Assembly (NCBI RefSeq): GCF_001642025.1
Contig: NZ_LWHO01000005.1
Span: 121,513-185,512 of the forward strand
DNA length: 64,000 nt
Source of the DNA: Cutibacterium namnetense
Lineage (GTDB): Bacteria; Actinomycetota; Actinomycetes; Propionibacteriales; Propionibacteriaceae
Reading direction: 5' to 3'
The notes under the pieces were generated by a model. It did not search any database, had not been told where the DNA came from, and saw only the letters and a program-made list of their open reading frames with translations. A program made the translations under genes and the position numbers. Below are positions 11,552-19,974 of the stretch, piece after piece; positions within the stretch are counted from its first letter, which is position 1, and every line of letters begins with the position of its first letter.

Positions 11552-12190
11552 TCACTGATTGGGAGCGTCGCCACGCAGCTGCGACGCATTGCTGTAGACG
11601 TGGTCAATGAGACCGTACTCGAGAGCTTCCTGAGCGGTGAACCAGTGGTCCCGGTCGGAATCTTCGAGAATCTGTTCAAGGGTGTGGCCAGAGTGCTCGG
11701 CGTTGAGCTGAGACAGCTCACGCTTGGTGTCCTTAAGCATCTTGGCATTGATGGCGATCTCAGTAGCAGTACCACCAACACCGCCGAGAGGCTGGTGCAT
11801 GAGGATCTTGGCGTGCGGCAGAGCGTACCTCTTGCCGGGGGTACCGGCGGTCAGCAAGAACTGGCCCATCGACGCTGCCATGCCCATCGTCACCGTCGCA
11901 ACATCGTTAGAGATCCACTGCATAGTGTCGTAGATCGCCATTCCCCCGGTGACCGAGCCACCTGGGGAGTTGATGTAGAGGTAAATATCGGCCTCGGGAT
12001 CCTCAGCGTTGAGCAGCAACATCTGGGCGCACAGCGCATTCGCGTTCTCGTCTTTGACCTCGGAACCGAGGAAGACGATGCGGTTGCGTAGTAGCGACTG
12101 GTAGACGTTGTCGGTCATCCCGGCACCGCCGGCCTCGGGGCCGGCCATGGCGGGCATGCCCTGGGAAGTGATCGAAGTATTATGACTCAC
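11552..12190 (-). CDS. clpP1: ATP-dependent Clp protease proteolytic subunit ClpP1
   Basis: First gene of the clpP1P2 operon, partner of the adjacent ClpP2 in the hetero-oligomeric protease. The 212-aa product shows the triad Ser107 (GMAASMGQ), His132 (MHQPLGG) and Asp181 (SDRDHWF), plus the oxyanion-region motif NSPGGSV. An alternative internal start at Met25 (MTDNVYQS) would remove a Gly/Ala/Met-rich leader. A CGC-N5-GCG motif resembling ClgR sites lies 37-47 bases upstream. The gene is preceded on the same strand by the AI-2E family permease, whose transcription would run away from it only after a 76-base gap. Confidence 0.95.
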   Translation of the reverse strand: MSHNTSITSQGMPAMAGPEAGGAGMTDNVYQSLLRNRIVFLGSEVKDENANALCAQMLLLNAEDPEADIYLYINSPGGSVTGGMAIYDTMQWISNDVATVTMGMAASMGQFLLTAGTPGKRYALPHAKILMHQPLGGVGGTATEIAINAKMLKDTKRELSQLNAEHSGHTLEQILEDSDRDHWFTAQEALEYGLIDHVYSNASQLRGDAPNQ

Positions 12191-12226
12191 GAATCAGAAT
12201 TTACCTTGCGGACACGACAGTTACAG

Positions 12227-12237
12227 CGCCTTTCGCG
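12227..12237. promoter_or_regulatory. Candidate ClgR-type site upstream of clpP1
   Basis: CGC-N5-GCG (core CGCCTTTCGCG) lies 37-47 bases before the clpP1 start. Actinobacterial ClgR activates clpP1P2 through sites with a CGC-N5-GCG core. The central bases do not match the corynebacterial consensus well, and the motif is short enough to occur by chance in GC-rich DNA. Confidence 0.3.
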
Positions 12238-12266
12238 GTCAGCACTCCCCGAACACCATCGGCATG

Positions 12267-13559
12267 CTAGCCCTCAGGGCTGTCCTCAAGCCCTTCGGTG
12301 GGCCGAGAAGAGATCAGCGCATTGACCCATCGAGCACCAGGGTCGTGATCGATGAGGGTGGCCTTGACGAGCAAGGAGCACGGCAAAGCGATCAGAGTCC
12401 CCAACGCCCCAAAAACCCAGCCCCACAAGAGCAGAGAAACGAAAGACATGGTTGGTGTCAGCCCCACAGCATCGCCAGCAAACTTCGGCTGGATGATCGA
12501 TTGGATGACGAAGTTCAGCACCGAGTAGGAGACGACGACAGCCACTGCTGCCACCCAGCCGTCATCGAAGAGGGCTAACAGGGCTGGCGGGATCACACCG
12601 ATAATGAAGCCAATATTCGGGATGTAATTTGTCAAAAAGCTGAATAGTGCCCATACTCCGGCAAGCGGAACGCCGATGATAAGCAAAGCGGCCCAGTCAA
12701 AAAGAGCGACGATAAGGCCGAATACTGTCGTCACCAACCAGTACTTACGAATCCCAGTAGCGAAGGACTCCAAAGCTAAAACGACATCTGGCTTACGGCT
12801 TCCGGCCATCCGCAGCCGATCATGCATCTGTGGGGTATCCATGACCATAAAGATCATGCCGGTGAGGATGACGATAATCATCGTCACGACGCTGGTGGTA
12901 TCAGAGGCCACCGACGTCACGACCGACATCACTTGCTGAGGATCGATCTTTTTAAGCTTGTCAGCGATGACTTCCTGGGAATACCCAAGCTGGGTCGACC
13001 AGTGCAGCAGTTGCGAATAGATCTTCTCCATTTGCGGGATGTAACTTTGCAACTGATTAATCATGGCTGCCACCGACCACACCATTCCTATGACGCCAGC
13101 CGCCAACACAACGATGACGGCAGTGCCAGCTGTGGTGGCCGAGATCCACCGCGGACACTTGTGCTTCACGAGCCAGGTGTGGATCGGATAGGCAGTGATG
13201 AGAAGGTTCAAACCGAAAAACAACGGCGCGATAACGCTCGAGAGCTCGTGCAGGAAACTCAGCCCCAGCCACGCTGCAGCCAGCGTAAGCAAAACAATGG
13301 TGAGCTTCGGCAAATCATGCTTACTGGTGGCTGCCGCAGTCTTTTCTTGATCATTTGGCTGGGCTTGAAGCCCGGATTCATCTGCTTGTCTCGCGCTCGT
13401 TGCGCCATGGGTGGGCTGATCCTCAGCCTCCAATTCACCACGCTCAACCGCACGGGCCACCGCAATATCGTCAGCCACCATTTGCCGTACATCGTGCAAC
13501 CGACGAGTGGCTGGGACAACAGAGATCCGGCGTCGAGGTCGTGTAGGGCGCTTGTTCAT
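12267..13559 (-). CDS. AI-2E family transporter (PF01594-type membrane protein)
   Basis: Polytopic membrane protein of the AI-2E/UPF0118 family, whose members include autoinducer exporters and Na+/H+ antiporters; the substrate cannot be told from sequence. The 430-aa product has a hydrophilic N-terminal segment of about 100 residues (Arg-rich start, then acidic/Gln-rich). Hydrophobic segments follow, such as LTIVLLTLAAAWLGLSFLH, and the family-typical C-terminal cluster includes FLTNYIPNIGFIIG and ALGTLIALPCSLLVKATLI. It lies downstream of trigger factor on the same strand, but a hairpin separates them. Confidence 0.85.
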   Translation of the reverse strand: MNKRPTRPRRRISVVPATRRLHDVRQMVADDIAVARAVERGELEAEDQPTHGATSARQADESGLQAQPNDQEKTAAATSKHDLPKLTIVLLTLAAAWLGLSFLHELSSVIAPLFFGLNLLITAYPIHTWLVKHKCPRWISATTAGTAVIVVLAAGVIGMVWSVAAMINQLQSYIPQMEKIYSQLLHWSTQLGYSQEVIADKLKKIDPQQVMSVVTSVASDTTSVVTMIIVILTGMIFMVMDTPQMHDRLRMAGSRKPDVVLALESFATGIRKYWLVTTVFGLIVALFDWAALLIIGVPLAGVWALFSFLTNYIPNIGFIIGVIPPALLALFDDGWVAAVAVVVSYSVLNFVIQSIIQPKFAGDAVGLTPTMSFVSLLLWGWVFGALGTLIALPCSLLVKATLIDHDPGARWVNALISSRPTEGLEDSPEG

Positions 13560-13585
13560 CGAACTTCCTCGGAATTGACGTGGGA

Positions 13586-13617
13586 CCGGCGCCGTGCGGA
13601 AACCCGCACGACGCCGG
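13586..13617 (-). terminator. Hairpin after trigger factor gene
   Basis: A 14-bp GC-rich inverted repeat with one mismatch (CCGGCGCCGTGCGG / CCGCACGACGCCGG) lies 48 bases after the tig stop and before the AI-2E gene. No clear T-run follows, so termination may be partial. Confidence 0.45.
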
Positions 13618-13664
13618 CCATCAACGGATCATGTCGATCCTACGGGACGTGTAGCCCCGGATCA

Positions 13665-15212
13665 TCACTCGGACTTATCGTCCTTGGCAGCCGTCTTCTT
13701 CTTGGCGGCAGGCTTCTTAGTGGAATTCTTCTTGGTGGTCGTCTTCTTAGCAGCAGACTTCTTGGCGGGAGCTTTCTCCTCAGCCTTAGGCTCCTCAGCT
13801 GGAGCCTCGGTAGCTTCGTTGTCAGCCTCCTCGGCGGAGCCCTCAGCCGCAGTCTCCTTCTCAGGCTGCTCGTCGGCGATGGTGCCGTCAGGCTGGATGC
13901 GGTCAAGCTCGAGGGCATTGCCCTTCGAATCGGTGACGGTAGCAGCACCCACCATGGCGGCCAAAGCCTTGCCACGACGGATCTCCTGCATCCAATCGGG
14001 CAGGTGATTGTGCTGCATCATGTGCTGAGCCTCCTCCTCAGGGGAGGTACCGTTTTGCTGGGCCTTACGGAACAGCAACTCGGTCAACTCGTTCTGCTCA
14101 ACACCGATCTCGTCGTCATCGGCCATCTTGTCGAGGACGATCTGAGCTTTCAGGGCGTCCAAGGAACGCTTTTCGATTTCGGCCCAGAAATCGTCAGCGT
14201 TGTCCACCTCCTCCTCGGAGTCCTCGAGATACTCCTCAACGGTCATGCCGGCCTGGGACAATTGCTGATTGACCTGCTGACGACGGGCCTCGAGCTCAGA
14301 GTCGATGAGCTTGGTCGGCAGCTCGATGTCGATCTTGGAGATAACTTCCTCCAACACCTTGTCGCGGGCGTCCGCAGCCTGGTCGAGGCGAGCCATGTTT
14401 TCCAGAGCAGTGCGCAGGTCGGCACGCATCTCATCGACGGTGTCGAACTGACTGACCAACTGGGCGAAGTCGTCGTCAACCGCCGGGAGCTCCTGCTCAC
14501 AGACCTTGGTGACGGTGACCTTAATGTCGGCATCCTGGCCGCGCAACGGGCCACCGACGAGGGTGGAGTGGAACTGTGCGGACTCACCTGCCTTGAGGCC
14601 AGTAACGGCCTCATCAAGGCCTTCCAGCATGCCCTCGGAACCGACCTTGTAGGTAACGCCGGAAGCAGTGGCGTCTTCGAGAGCCTCTCCGTCGCGGGTT
14701 CCAGCCAGGTCAATAGTGACGAGGTCATCCTTGGCGGCAGCGCGCTCGACCTCCGTATTGGTAGCGAAACGCTGGCGCAAGGTCTCGACGCGCTCATCAA
14801 CGTCCTCATCGGGCACCTCAACGGCAGGCACCTCAACGGAGATCGCGGACACGTCGGGCAGATCAAAGTCAGGGCGGACGTCCACCTCTGCGGTGAACTC
14901 GACGACCTCGCCATCCTCCAGCTTGGTCACCTCGATCTCGGGCTGACCCAGAGGAACGACCGTGTTCTCCTCAATGGCCTTGCCGTAGGCAGTCGGGAGG
15001 GCGTCGTTAATGGCCTCCTGAAGGACGACTCCGCGGCCGAAACGCTGATCGATGACCGGAGCGGGCACCTTTCCCTTGCGGAAGCCGGGAACGTTCACCT
15101 GGGCGGCGATGTCCTTGTAGGCCTTGTCAAGGCTGGGCTTCAGTTCATCGAAGGGCATCTCGATCGTGAGCTTCACACGGTTGGTGCTGAGCTTCTCAAG
15201 GGTGCTGGGCAC
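13665..15212 (-). CDS. tig: Trigger factor with Lys/Ala-rich C-terminal tail
   Basis: Ribosome-associated chaperone and peptidyl-prolyl isomerase. The GTG at 15212 is chosen because it follows AGGAG and gives the family start VPSTLEKLSTNRVKLTIEMP. The ribosome-docking signature appears as GFRKGKVP, in the N-terminal domain. The FKBP-type PPIase and helical C-terminal domains follow (NELTELLFRKAQQNG). Length is 515 aa, longer than the roughly 430-470 usual in the family. The excess is a low-complexity tail: an acidic Glu/Ala stretch, then a Lys/Ala/Thr-rich histone-H1-like run of about 40 residues (KKSAAKKTTTKK) ending KDDKSE. It is divergent from the metal ABC importer. Confidence 0.95.
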   Translation of the reverse strand: MPSTLEKLSTNRVKLTIEMPFDELKPSLDKAYKDIAAQVNVPGFRKGKVPAPVIDQRFGRGVVLQEAINDALPTAYGKAIEENTVVPLGQPEIEVTKLEDGEVVEFTAEVDVRPDFDLPDVSAISVEVPAVEVPDEDVDERVETLRQRFATNTEVERAAAKDDLVTIDLAGTRDGEALEDATASGVTYKVGSEGMLEGLDEAVTGLKAGESAQFHSTLVGGPLRGQDADIKVTVTKVCEQELPAVDDDFAQLVSQFDTVDEMRADLRTALENMARLDQAADARDKVLEEVISKIDIELPTKLIDSELEARRQQVNQQLSQAGMTVEEYLEDSEEEVDNADDFWAEIEKRSLDALKAQIVLDKMADDDEIGVEQNELTELLFRKAQQNGTSPEEEAQHMMQHNHLPDWMQEIRRGKALAAMVGAATVTDSKGNALELDRIQPDGTIADEQPEKETAAEGSAEEADNEATEAPAEEPKAEEKAPAKKSAAKKTTTKKNSTKKPAAKKKTAAKDDKSE

Positions 15213-15384
15213 GAAGTTTCTCCTGTGGTTCCGATTCTGTCGTCCCCGTGGAGGGGAACACACATTCCCCGTAATTCTAGCGATGCAGTAGCCCCCGAGC
15301 CAGTGGCAGGTTCCCACCAGCCGGCGACAGCCACCCAAATCCGGGCATGTGGCGTCGCTTGCTGCCGATCCACAAGACATAGCT

Positions 15385-15403
15385 TAGGTTAAGCTACCCT
15401 TAT
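15385..15403. promoter_or_regulatory. DtxR/IdeR-like operator upstream of metal ABC operon
   Basis: TTAGGTTAAGCTACCCTTA matches 16 of 19 positions of the DtxR/IdeR consensus (TTAGGTTAGCCTAACCTAA, with W at the variable positions). It sits 62-80 bases before the start of the metal-binding lipoprotein gene, in the divergent gap with tig. It suggests repression by an iron- or manganese-loaded DtxR-family regulator. No regulator gene is in the window. Confidence 0.55.
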
Positions 15404-15464
15404 ATCTCCTGGGGTTGAGTAACAGGATCCATCGACGCAACAGCTGATTAAGAGGGGAACAGAT

Positions 15465-16643
15465 ATGAGAACTCTAAGGCTCGCCGTAGTGCTCACCGCC
15501 GGAGCGCTGGCGCTGTCGGCCTGTGGAAACAGTGCGAACAAGGACGGAAAAGATACGTCAGCAAGCTCCGCACAGGTGAAGATCGTGGCCACGACCACCC
15601 AAATCTGCGACTACGTCACCCAGATCGCCACTGACACCTCACCCAACGCGACTTTGACCCTCAACAAGACCGACCCCGCAGGAAAGAAGACCACTGTCGG
15701 AGCCGCCGAGGACAAGGCGAAGTCGACTATCAACCTCACCTGCCTGCTAGCGCCCAATGCCTCAGCCCACGAACACGAAATGACCCCCGCCCAGTCCAAA
15801 GCCCTGGCCAACGCTGATCTCATGCTTGTTTCCGGAGTCGATCTGGAGCACTTCCTTGACGACGCCGTCAAGTCAACTGGGTTCAAGGGAACTATGGGCG
15901 TGACGTCAGGCATCCTGTCCTCGAAGGACGTTGATGACATCACCAAGGTTAAGGAAGCTGAGACGTCGCTGCCCTACAAAGTGGATCGCGGCATCACGAA
16001 GGTCAACATCGCCAAGTGGCCCTTCCCGCCCGAACAGGGCGAAAGCGAGCCCGAGTTCCGCTTCGACCCGCATGTGTGGACCAGCCCACGCAACGCCAGC
16101 GTCCAGGTGCGCAACATCGGTTCTTTCCTCGATAAGGCATCCCCAGCCAACAAGGGACTATTCGACAAGCATGTCTCGGCTTACTCCAAGACCATCGACG
16201 ACCTTGACGCGTGGGCCAAGAAGTCCCTCGACAGCGTGCCCGTCAACCATCGCGTGCTGTTCAGCTCCCATGACGCCTTCGGATACTTCGCCAAAAATTA
16301 CGATGTGAAGTTCATCGGTGCGGCTATGAGCGACTTCAACAACCAGCAGGATGCCACCGCCGACAAGATTGCCGAGAGCGCCGCCGAGGTCAAGAAGTCC
16401 GGTGCCCGCGCGATATTCGCCGAGAACTCCAACAACTCCAAATCGATCGAGGCAGTCGCTAAGGCCGCCGGCGTCAAGGCCATCGTCGGTGACGACGCCC
16501 TCTATGGCGACTCCTTGGGTCCCGATGGTTCTGAGGGCGCCACCTACGTCGGCTCAATCGTCCACAACGTCACCAACCTGGTGAAGGCTTGGGACGGCAC
16601 AGTGGCCAAGCTGCCTGGTTCCTTGAAGACCGCGACGAAGTGA
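15465..16643 (+). CDS. Metal ABC transporter substrate-binding lipoprotein
   Basis: Cluster A-I solute-binding protein (TroA/ZnuA/MntC-like) that captures a divalent metal outside the membrane. A signal peptide ends in lipobox LSAC (Cys20), so it is a lipoprotein. Candidate metal ligands are His102/His104 (SAHEHE), His203 (DPHVW), His269 (SSHDAFGYF) and Asp349 (LYGDSLG). The long His/Asp-rich loop typical of high-affinity zinc-binding ZnuA is absent. Together with the DtxR-like box, this favours manganese or iron over zinc; that is inference. An unusual insertion (about residues 55-90) precedes the first ligand loop. GGGGAA precedes the ATG at a normal distance. The ATPase gene starts 3 bases after the stop. 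Confidence 0.9.
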   Translation: MRTLRLAVVLTAGALALSACGNSANKDGKDTSASSAQVKIVATTTQICDYVTQIATDTSPNATLTLNKTDPAGKKTTVGAAEDKAKSTINLTCLLAPNASAHEHEMTPAQSKALANADLMLVSGVDLEHFLDDAVKSTGFKGTMGVTSGILSSKDVDDITKVKEAETSLPYKVDRGITKVNIAKWPFPPEQGESEPEFRFDPHVWTSPRNASVQVRNIGSFLDKASPANKGLFDKHVSAYSKTIDDLDAWAKKSLDSVPVNHRVLFSSHDAFGYFAKNYDVKFIGAAMSDFNNQQDATADKIAESAAEVKKSGARAIFAENSNNSKSIEAVAKAAGVKAIVGDDALYGDSLGPDGSEGATYVGSIVHNVTNLVKAWDGTVAKLPGSLKTATK

Positions 16644-16646
16644 GCC

Positions 16647-17405
16647 ATGACCCCGGTCAAAGCACAACGTCCAGACGCCGTCACCTTCATCGACGCCTCA
16701 TTCGGATATCGCAGAAAACCGGTACTCACCGACGTCAATGCGACCCTTCCAGCGGGCCAGGCCATGGCCCTGCTGGGCCCGAATGGGTCAGGAAAGACAA
16801 CCCTACTGAGAGGCATCCTCGGAGCCGTTCAACAACTCGACGGCACGGTGGACGTCGACCGTAGCTCCATTGGTTATGTCCCACAGTCCGCGGATCTCGA
16901 CCTCACCTTCCCCGTCACGGCCAGCCGCGTCGTCGAAATGGGGCTCTACCGAGAGGTGGGATCGTTTGGTCGGATCGGTCGCACCCGACGTCGTCGAGTC
17001 ACCGACGCCTTGGAACGAGTCGGTATGGCCGACAAGGCCAAACGGCGATTTGGCGAATTGTCTGGTGGTCAGCGTCAGCGGGTGCTCGTGGCTCGCGCCC
17101 TTGTCGCTCATCCGACTTTGGTACTTCTTGACGAGCCCTTCAACGGGCTAGATGACCCGACCCGTCGACTGTTGCTGCGCATCATTGCTGAAATCAAGTC
17201 AGAAGGAATCGCTGTTATATCCTCCACTCACGATCTTGCGCTAGCTCGCGAGACCTGCGAAATGGTCATGCTGCTGGCCGGACATCAGATCGCCGTTGGC
17301 CCGCTAAACCAAGTGCTCACCGACGAAAATCTAAGGCTGGCCTACGGTGGGGACGTCACCGAGACGCAAACCGGCCCCGTCACTTTGACAAGCGTAACCT
17401 CATGA
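16647..17405 (+). CDS. Metal ABC transporter ATP-binding protein
   Basis: Cytoplasmic ATPase of the importer. The 252-aa product has Walker A GPNGSGKTT, signature LSGGQRQRV, Walker B LVLLDEPFNGLD and the switch His in SSTHDLAL. The family is that of Mn/Zn/Fe importers (MntA/ZnuC/TroB). Its stop overlaps the start of the first permease gene (ATGA), indicating translational coupling. It is the second gene of a four-gene operon. Confidence 0.93.
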   Translation: MTPVKAQRPDAVTFIDASFGYRRKPVLTDVNATLPAGQAMALLGPNGSGKTTLLRGILGAVQQLDGTVDVDRSSIGYVPQSADLDLTFPVTASRVVEMGLYREVGSFGRIGRTRRRRVTDALERVGMADKAKRRFGELSGGQRQRVLVARALVAHPTLVLLDEPFNGLDDPTRRLLLRIIAEIKSEGIAVISSTHDLALARETCEMVMLLAGHQIAVGPLNQVLTDENLRLAYGGDVTETQTGPVTLTSVTS

Positions 17406-18298
17406 ATTTCGCCGCGCTTATCGAAACTCTTCGGCAATCCTTAGAGCCCGTACCCGGATTCCAAGATATCGCATCAGCACCGTACATGTTTCGACCATTT
17501 ATCGTCCTGATAGTACTAGGGGTCGCCGGCGGCGTGGTGAGCGTCATAGTCAATCTAAGGAAACTGGAATTCAACTCCGAGGCCACCGTCCATTCGGTAT
17601 TTCCTGGGATTGTCCTCGGCGCATTCATTGGAGGTATTGATTCCATCATCCCCGGAGCTTCCCTAGTAGGAATTCTGGTTGCCTTCGCCTTGACCCAGGT
17701 AGGTCGGTCCGGCCGGGGCTCAGATGAAGCTGGAACAGCCGTCGTCTTGACCTCCTTCTTCTCCATCGGCATGGTGATCTCGCTGCGAGTAGCCGATATG
17801 TCGGGGCAATTGGAGGCCCTCATGTTTGGACGCCTTCTCGACGTCACTGACCCTCGCATGACGCAGACCTGCCTGGTGTGTCTGGTCGCCCTGCTCGTCG
17901 TGCTGCCGACATGGCGGCGTCAGATCTTTCTGGCCTTCGACCGAGATGGGGCTCGCAGCGCTGGGATGGGCGGATTCTGGGACGATTTCGCGGTCAATGC
18001 AGCCCTAGTGGCGGTGACGATCGCCGGTTCGACGGCAGTCGGGACTCTACTCATAATCGGCTATCTCGTCGTCCCAGGAGCTGCGGCTCGGTTATTATGC
18101 CGCTCAGTGCGCGCCATGGTGCCGGTAGCCATCTTCGTCGGAGTCGCGGGCGGCTGGCTTGGTTTATGGATTGCTAATCTCGACGCTCCCCGCCCCATAT
18201 CGCCGCAGGCCAGTGTGGCATTAAGCGTGGTCGGACTGTTCTTCGCATGTTTGGCCGTTCGGGGAGTGCGATCCCTCGTCGCAAAGGTGGTTTCCTGA
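17402..18298 (+). CDS. Metal ABC transporter permease 1
   Basis: Polytopic permease of the ABC-3 family (TroC/TroD/ZnuB), 298 aa, with about eight hydrophobic segments. Characteristic family regions are seen: HSVFPGIVLGAFIGG near the N-terminus and TLLIIGYLVVPGAAARLL in the second half. It starts inside the ATPase stop codon and is followed by a second, related permease, so the channel is probably a heterodimer as in four-gene TroABCD/SitABCD systems. Several hydrophobic stretches are encoded with AT-richer codons than the neighbouring genes. Confidence 0.9.
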   Translation: MNFAALIETLRQSLEPVPGFQDIASAPYMFRPFIVLIVLGVAGGVVSVIVNLRKLEFNSEATVHSVFPGIVLGAFIGGIDSIIPGASLVGILVAFALTQVGRSGRGSDEAGTAVVLTSFFSIGMVISLRVADMSGQLEALMFGRLLDVTDPRMTQTCLVCLVALLVVLPTWRRQIFLAFDRDGARSAGMGGFWDDFAVNAALVAVTIAGSTAVGTLLIIGYLVVPGAAARLLCRSVRAMVPVAIFVGVAGGWLGLWIANLDAPRPISPQASVALSVVGLFFACLAVRGVRSLVAKVVS

Positions 18299-18299
18299 G

Positions 18300-19157
18300 A
18301 TGTGGGATATCGTTCGTCTACCGCTGTTTGAAATCATAGTCGTGGGGGCATTATGTGGACTCTCAGGCGTTTTCGGTGTGCTCCGGAGAAGGGTGTTCTT
18401 TGCCGAGTCGATCACCCATTCCACTTTTCCTGGTGCTGTCCTCGGTGTGGTCATCGCAGGAATGTTCACTACTGACCAGAAAATGCTATCCATCTGGTTA
18501 TTCATCGCGGCCTTCGCCATCTGCATTCCCATGACGGTGCTAATGCGATCCTTGACGAGAATCCCGGAACTATCAGGACAGGCAGCTGCCGGCATCGTCC
18601 TCACGTTAGGGTTCGGTCTGGGGTATTTCTTCGACCGTTGGTTCGCACCCCTACCTCTGCACGTGGATGGATTCCTCACCGGATCCCTCTTGCATGTCAA
18701 CACAACCGACTTGACGGTGGCGTCCGTGGTGCTGGCCGGGGTGTTATTAGTGACTGCTGGACGGGGCCGTCACATGATCTTCCGCTGCTTCGACGCCGAC
18801 GGATGCCAGGCATCCGGAATCCGGGGGGATCTGATAGACGCCATCATCTTGACGATTATCCTCGTGTCAGTCGTCGTCATCATCCCGGCAATCGGCAATA
18901 TCTTGTCTATCGCCCTAGTGGCAGCCCCGGCGGCGGGACTCAAACGCCTCGTCAATACACCGACAGGTTTACTCATCGCTGCCCCAATCGCGGGAGTAAC
19001 GATCGGCGTAGCGGGGCTATTCTTTGCCGTCCTCGCCAATCTGTCGGTTGGTGGCACTATCGCGGTGCTGGCCGGAATATTCCACCTCATCTGTCGCAAC
19101 ATCTCATGGGCACAACAATGGTTCATGAGACGATCCATGAAACATGGCCTTACATGA
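18300..19157 (+). CDS. Metal ABC transporter permease 2
   Basis: Second ABC-3 family permease, 285 aa, beginning one base after the previous stop. It shares HSTFPGAVLGVVIAG and ILSIALVAAPAAGLKRLV with its partner, at the same relative positions. The duplicate-permease layout is typical of Mn/Fe-type (Tro, Sit, Psa-like) importers, which is weak support for that substrate class. It is the last gene of the operon; no strong hairpin is seen before the tRNA-Gly on the other strand. Confidence 0.9.
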   Translation: MWDIVRLPLFEIIVVGALCGLSGVFGVLRRRVFFAESITHSTFPGAVLGVVIAGMFTTDQKMLSIWLFIAAFAICIPMTVLMRSLTRIPELSGQAAAGIVLTLGFGLGYFFDRWFAPLPLHVDGFLTGSLLHVNTTDLTVASVVLAGVLLVTAGRGRHMIFRCFDADGCQASGIRGDLIDAIILTIILVSVVVIIPAIGNILSIALVAAPAAGLKRLVNTPTGLLIAAPIAGVTIGVAGLFFAVLANLSVGGTIAVLAGIFHLICRNISWAQQWFMRRSMKHGLT

Positions 19158-19200
19158 GTCAGGGCGATCGTTGACACGTGAAAGCCAGACTCGTGAGAAA

Positions 19201-19274
19201 TGGAGCGGATGACGGGAATCGAACCCGCGTAGCCAGTTTGGAAGACTGGGGCTCTACCATTGAGCTACATCCGC
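19201..19274 (-). tRNA. tRNA-Gly (anticodon TCC)
   Basis: On the minus strand GCGGATG...CATCCGC forms the acceptor stem, with the D arm, the anticodon loop CTTCCAA, a GGTTCGATTCC T arm and an encoded CCA end. All four stems close. It reads glycine GGA/GGG codons. Confidence 0.95.
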
Positions 19275-19434
19275 ACATCCGCGAAGGGACCTCAATAGGA
19301 TACACGGATCGGCCAGCGACGTCACATCCGCGACGGCATGATGTGCCACAGGTGCCCCGAGCCCGCTCTTCAACCCCCCCAATATCAACCTTTCGGACCA
19401 TGTCCACATCTAATTCCCGTGATGTGATGACACC

Positions 19435-19884
19435 ATGACACCGTTGAAGAAGCTTGCAACCTGCGCAACCACCTGGCTAGTCATCGGCCTGCTTGGCGGA
19501 GTGTTCTACCGCGAGTTCACCAAGGCCCACGACTTCACCGGCTGGACCCAGCTCAAGGTGGTGCACACCCATAGCCTGGCGCTGGGCTTCATGCTCACCC
19601 TCATTGTCCTTCTGCTGGAACGAGCTTTCACTCTTTCTCAACACCGTGGCGCCTTCGCTACCTATTTCTGGGGATTCAACCTTGGCTTACTGCTGACGAT
19701 TGCAATGCTCGTCATGCACGGCGTGATGCAGGTAAACGGGCACACGGAGGCATCGCCGGCAATGTCCGGTATTGCAGGTCTCGGACACATCGGCCTGTCT
19801 GTCGGTCTCGTCGGCCTCATGGTGGCCCTGTTCAAATCACTTCCAACGGGCAAAAATCGGGATCAACTCACGACCGACCGCTAA
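19435..19884 (+). CDS. DUF2871 family membrane protein
   Basis: A 149-aa protein with four hydrophobic segments: ATTWLVIGLLGGVFY, SLALGFMLTLIVLLL, FNLGLLLTIAMLVMHGV and IGLSVGLVGLMVALF. Conserved-looking histidines sit in VVHTHSLALG, LVMHGVMQVNGHTEA and GLGHIG, which recalls heme- or copper-binding four-helix proteins. The order matches the DUF2871 family as I recall it; the function is unknown. It stands alone between tRNA-Gly and a convergent operon, with a hairpin just after it. Confidence 0.7.
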   Translation: MTPLKKLATCATTWLVIGLLGGVFYREFTKAHDFTGWTQLKVVHTHSLALGFMLTLIVLLLERAFTLSQHRGAFATYFWGFNLGLLLTIAMLVMHGVMQVNGHTEASPAMSGIAGLGHIGLSVGLVGLMVALFKSLPTGKNRDQLTTDR

Positions 19885-19943
19885 CCCTTGAGAACATGGC
19901 GATCGCTCGTCACATAGCGTAGATATGTCGATATTTCACGATG

Positions 19944-19968
19944 GGGTCCGGCGGTATCCACCGGACCC
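19944..19968. terminator. Hairpin between convergent DUF2871 and HIRAN-like genes
   Basis: GGGTCCGG and CCGGACCC pair perfectly (extendable with one mismatch) around a 9-base loop and are followed by a GTTGTGT stretch. It is placed to stop transcription from either side. Confidence 0.5.
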
Positions 19969-19974
19969 GTTGTG

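Noticed and set aside
13594..14007. Plus-strand hydrophobic frame (FFLVVVFLAADFLAG) opposite the end of tig
   Set aside because: The hydrophobic run is the antisense reading of the Lys/Ala codons in the trigger factor tail.
12822..15392. 856-codon plus-strand open frame opposite trigger factor and the AI-2E gene
   Set aside because: It is antisense to two firm genes, and its Leu/Gly-rich repeats (LLGGRLLSG) are the mirror of the Lys/Ala-rich tail of trigger factor. It is a composition artefact.
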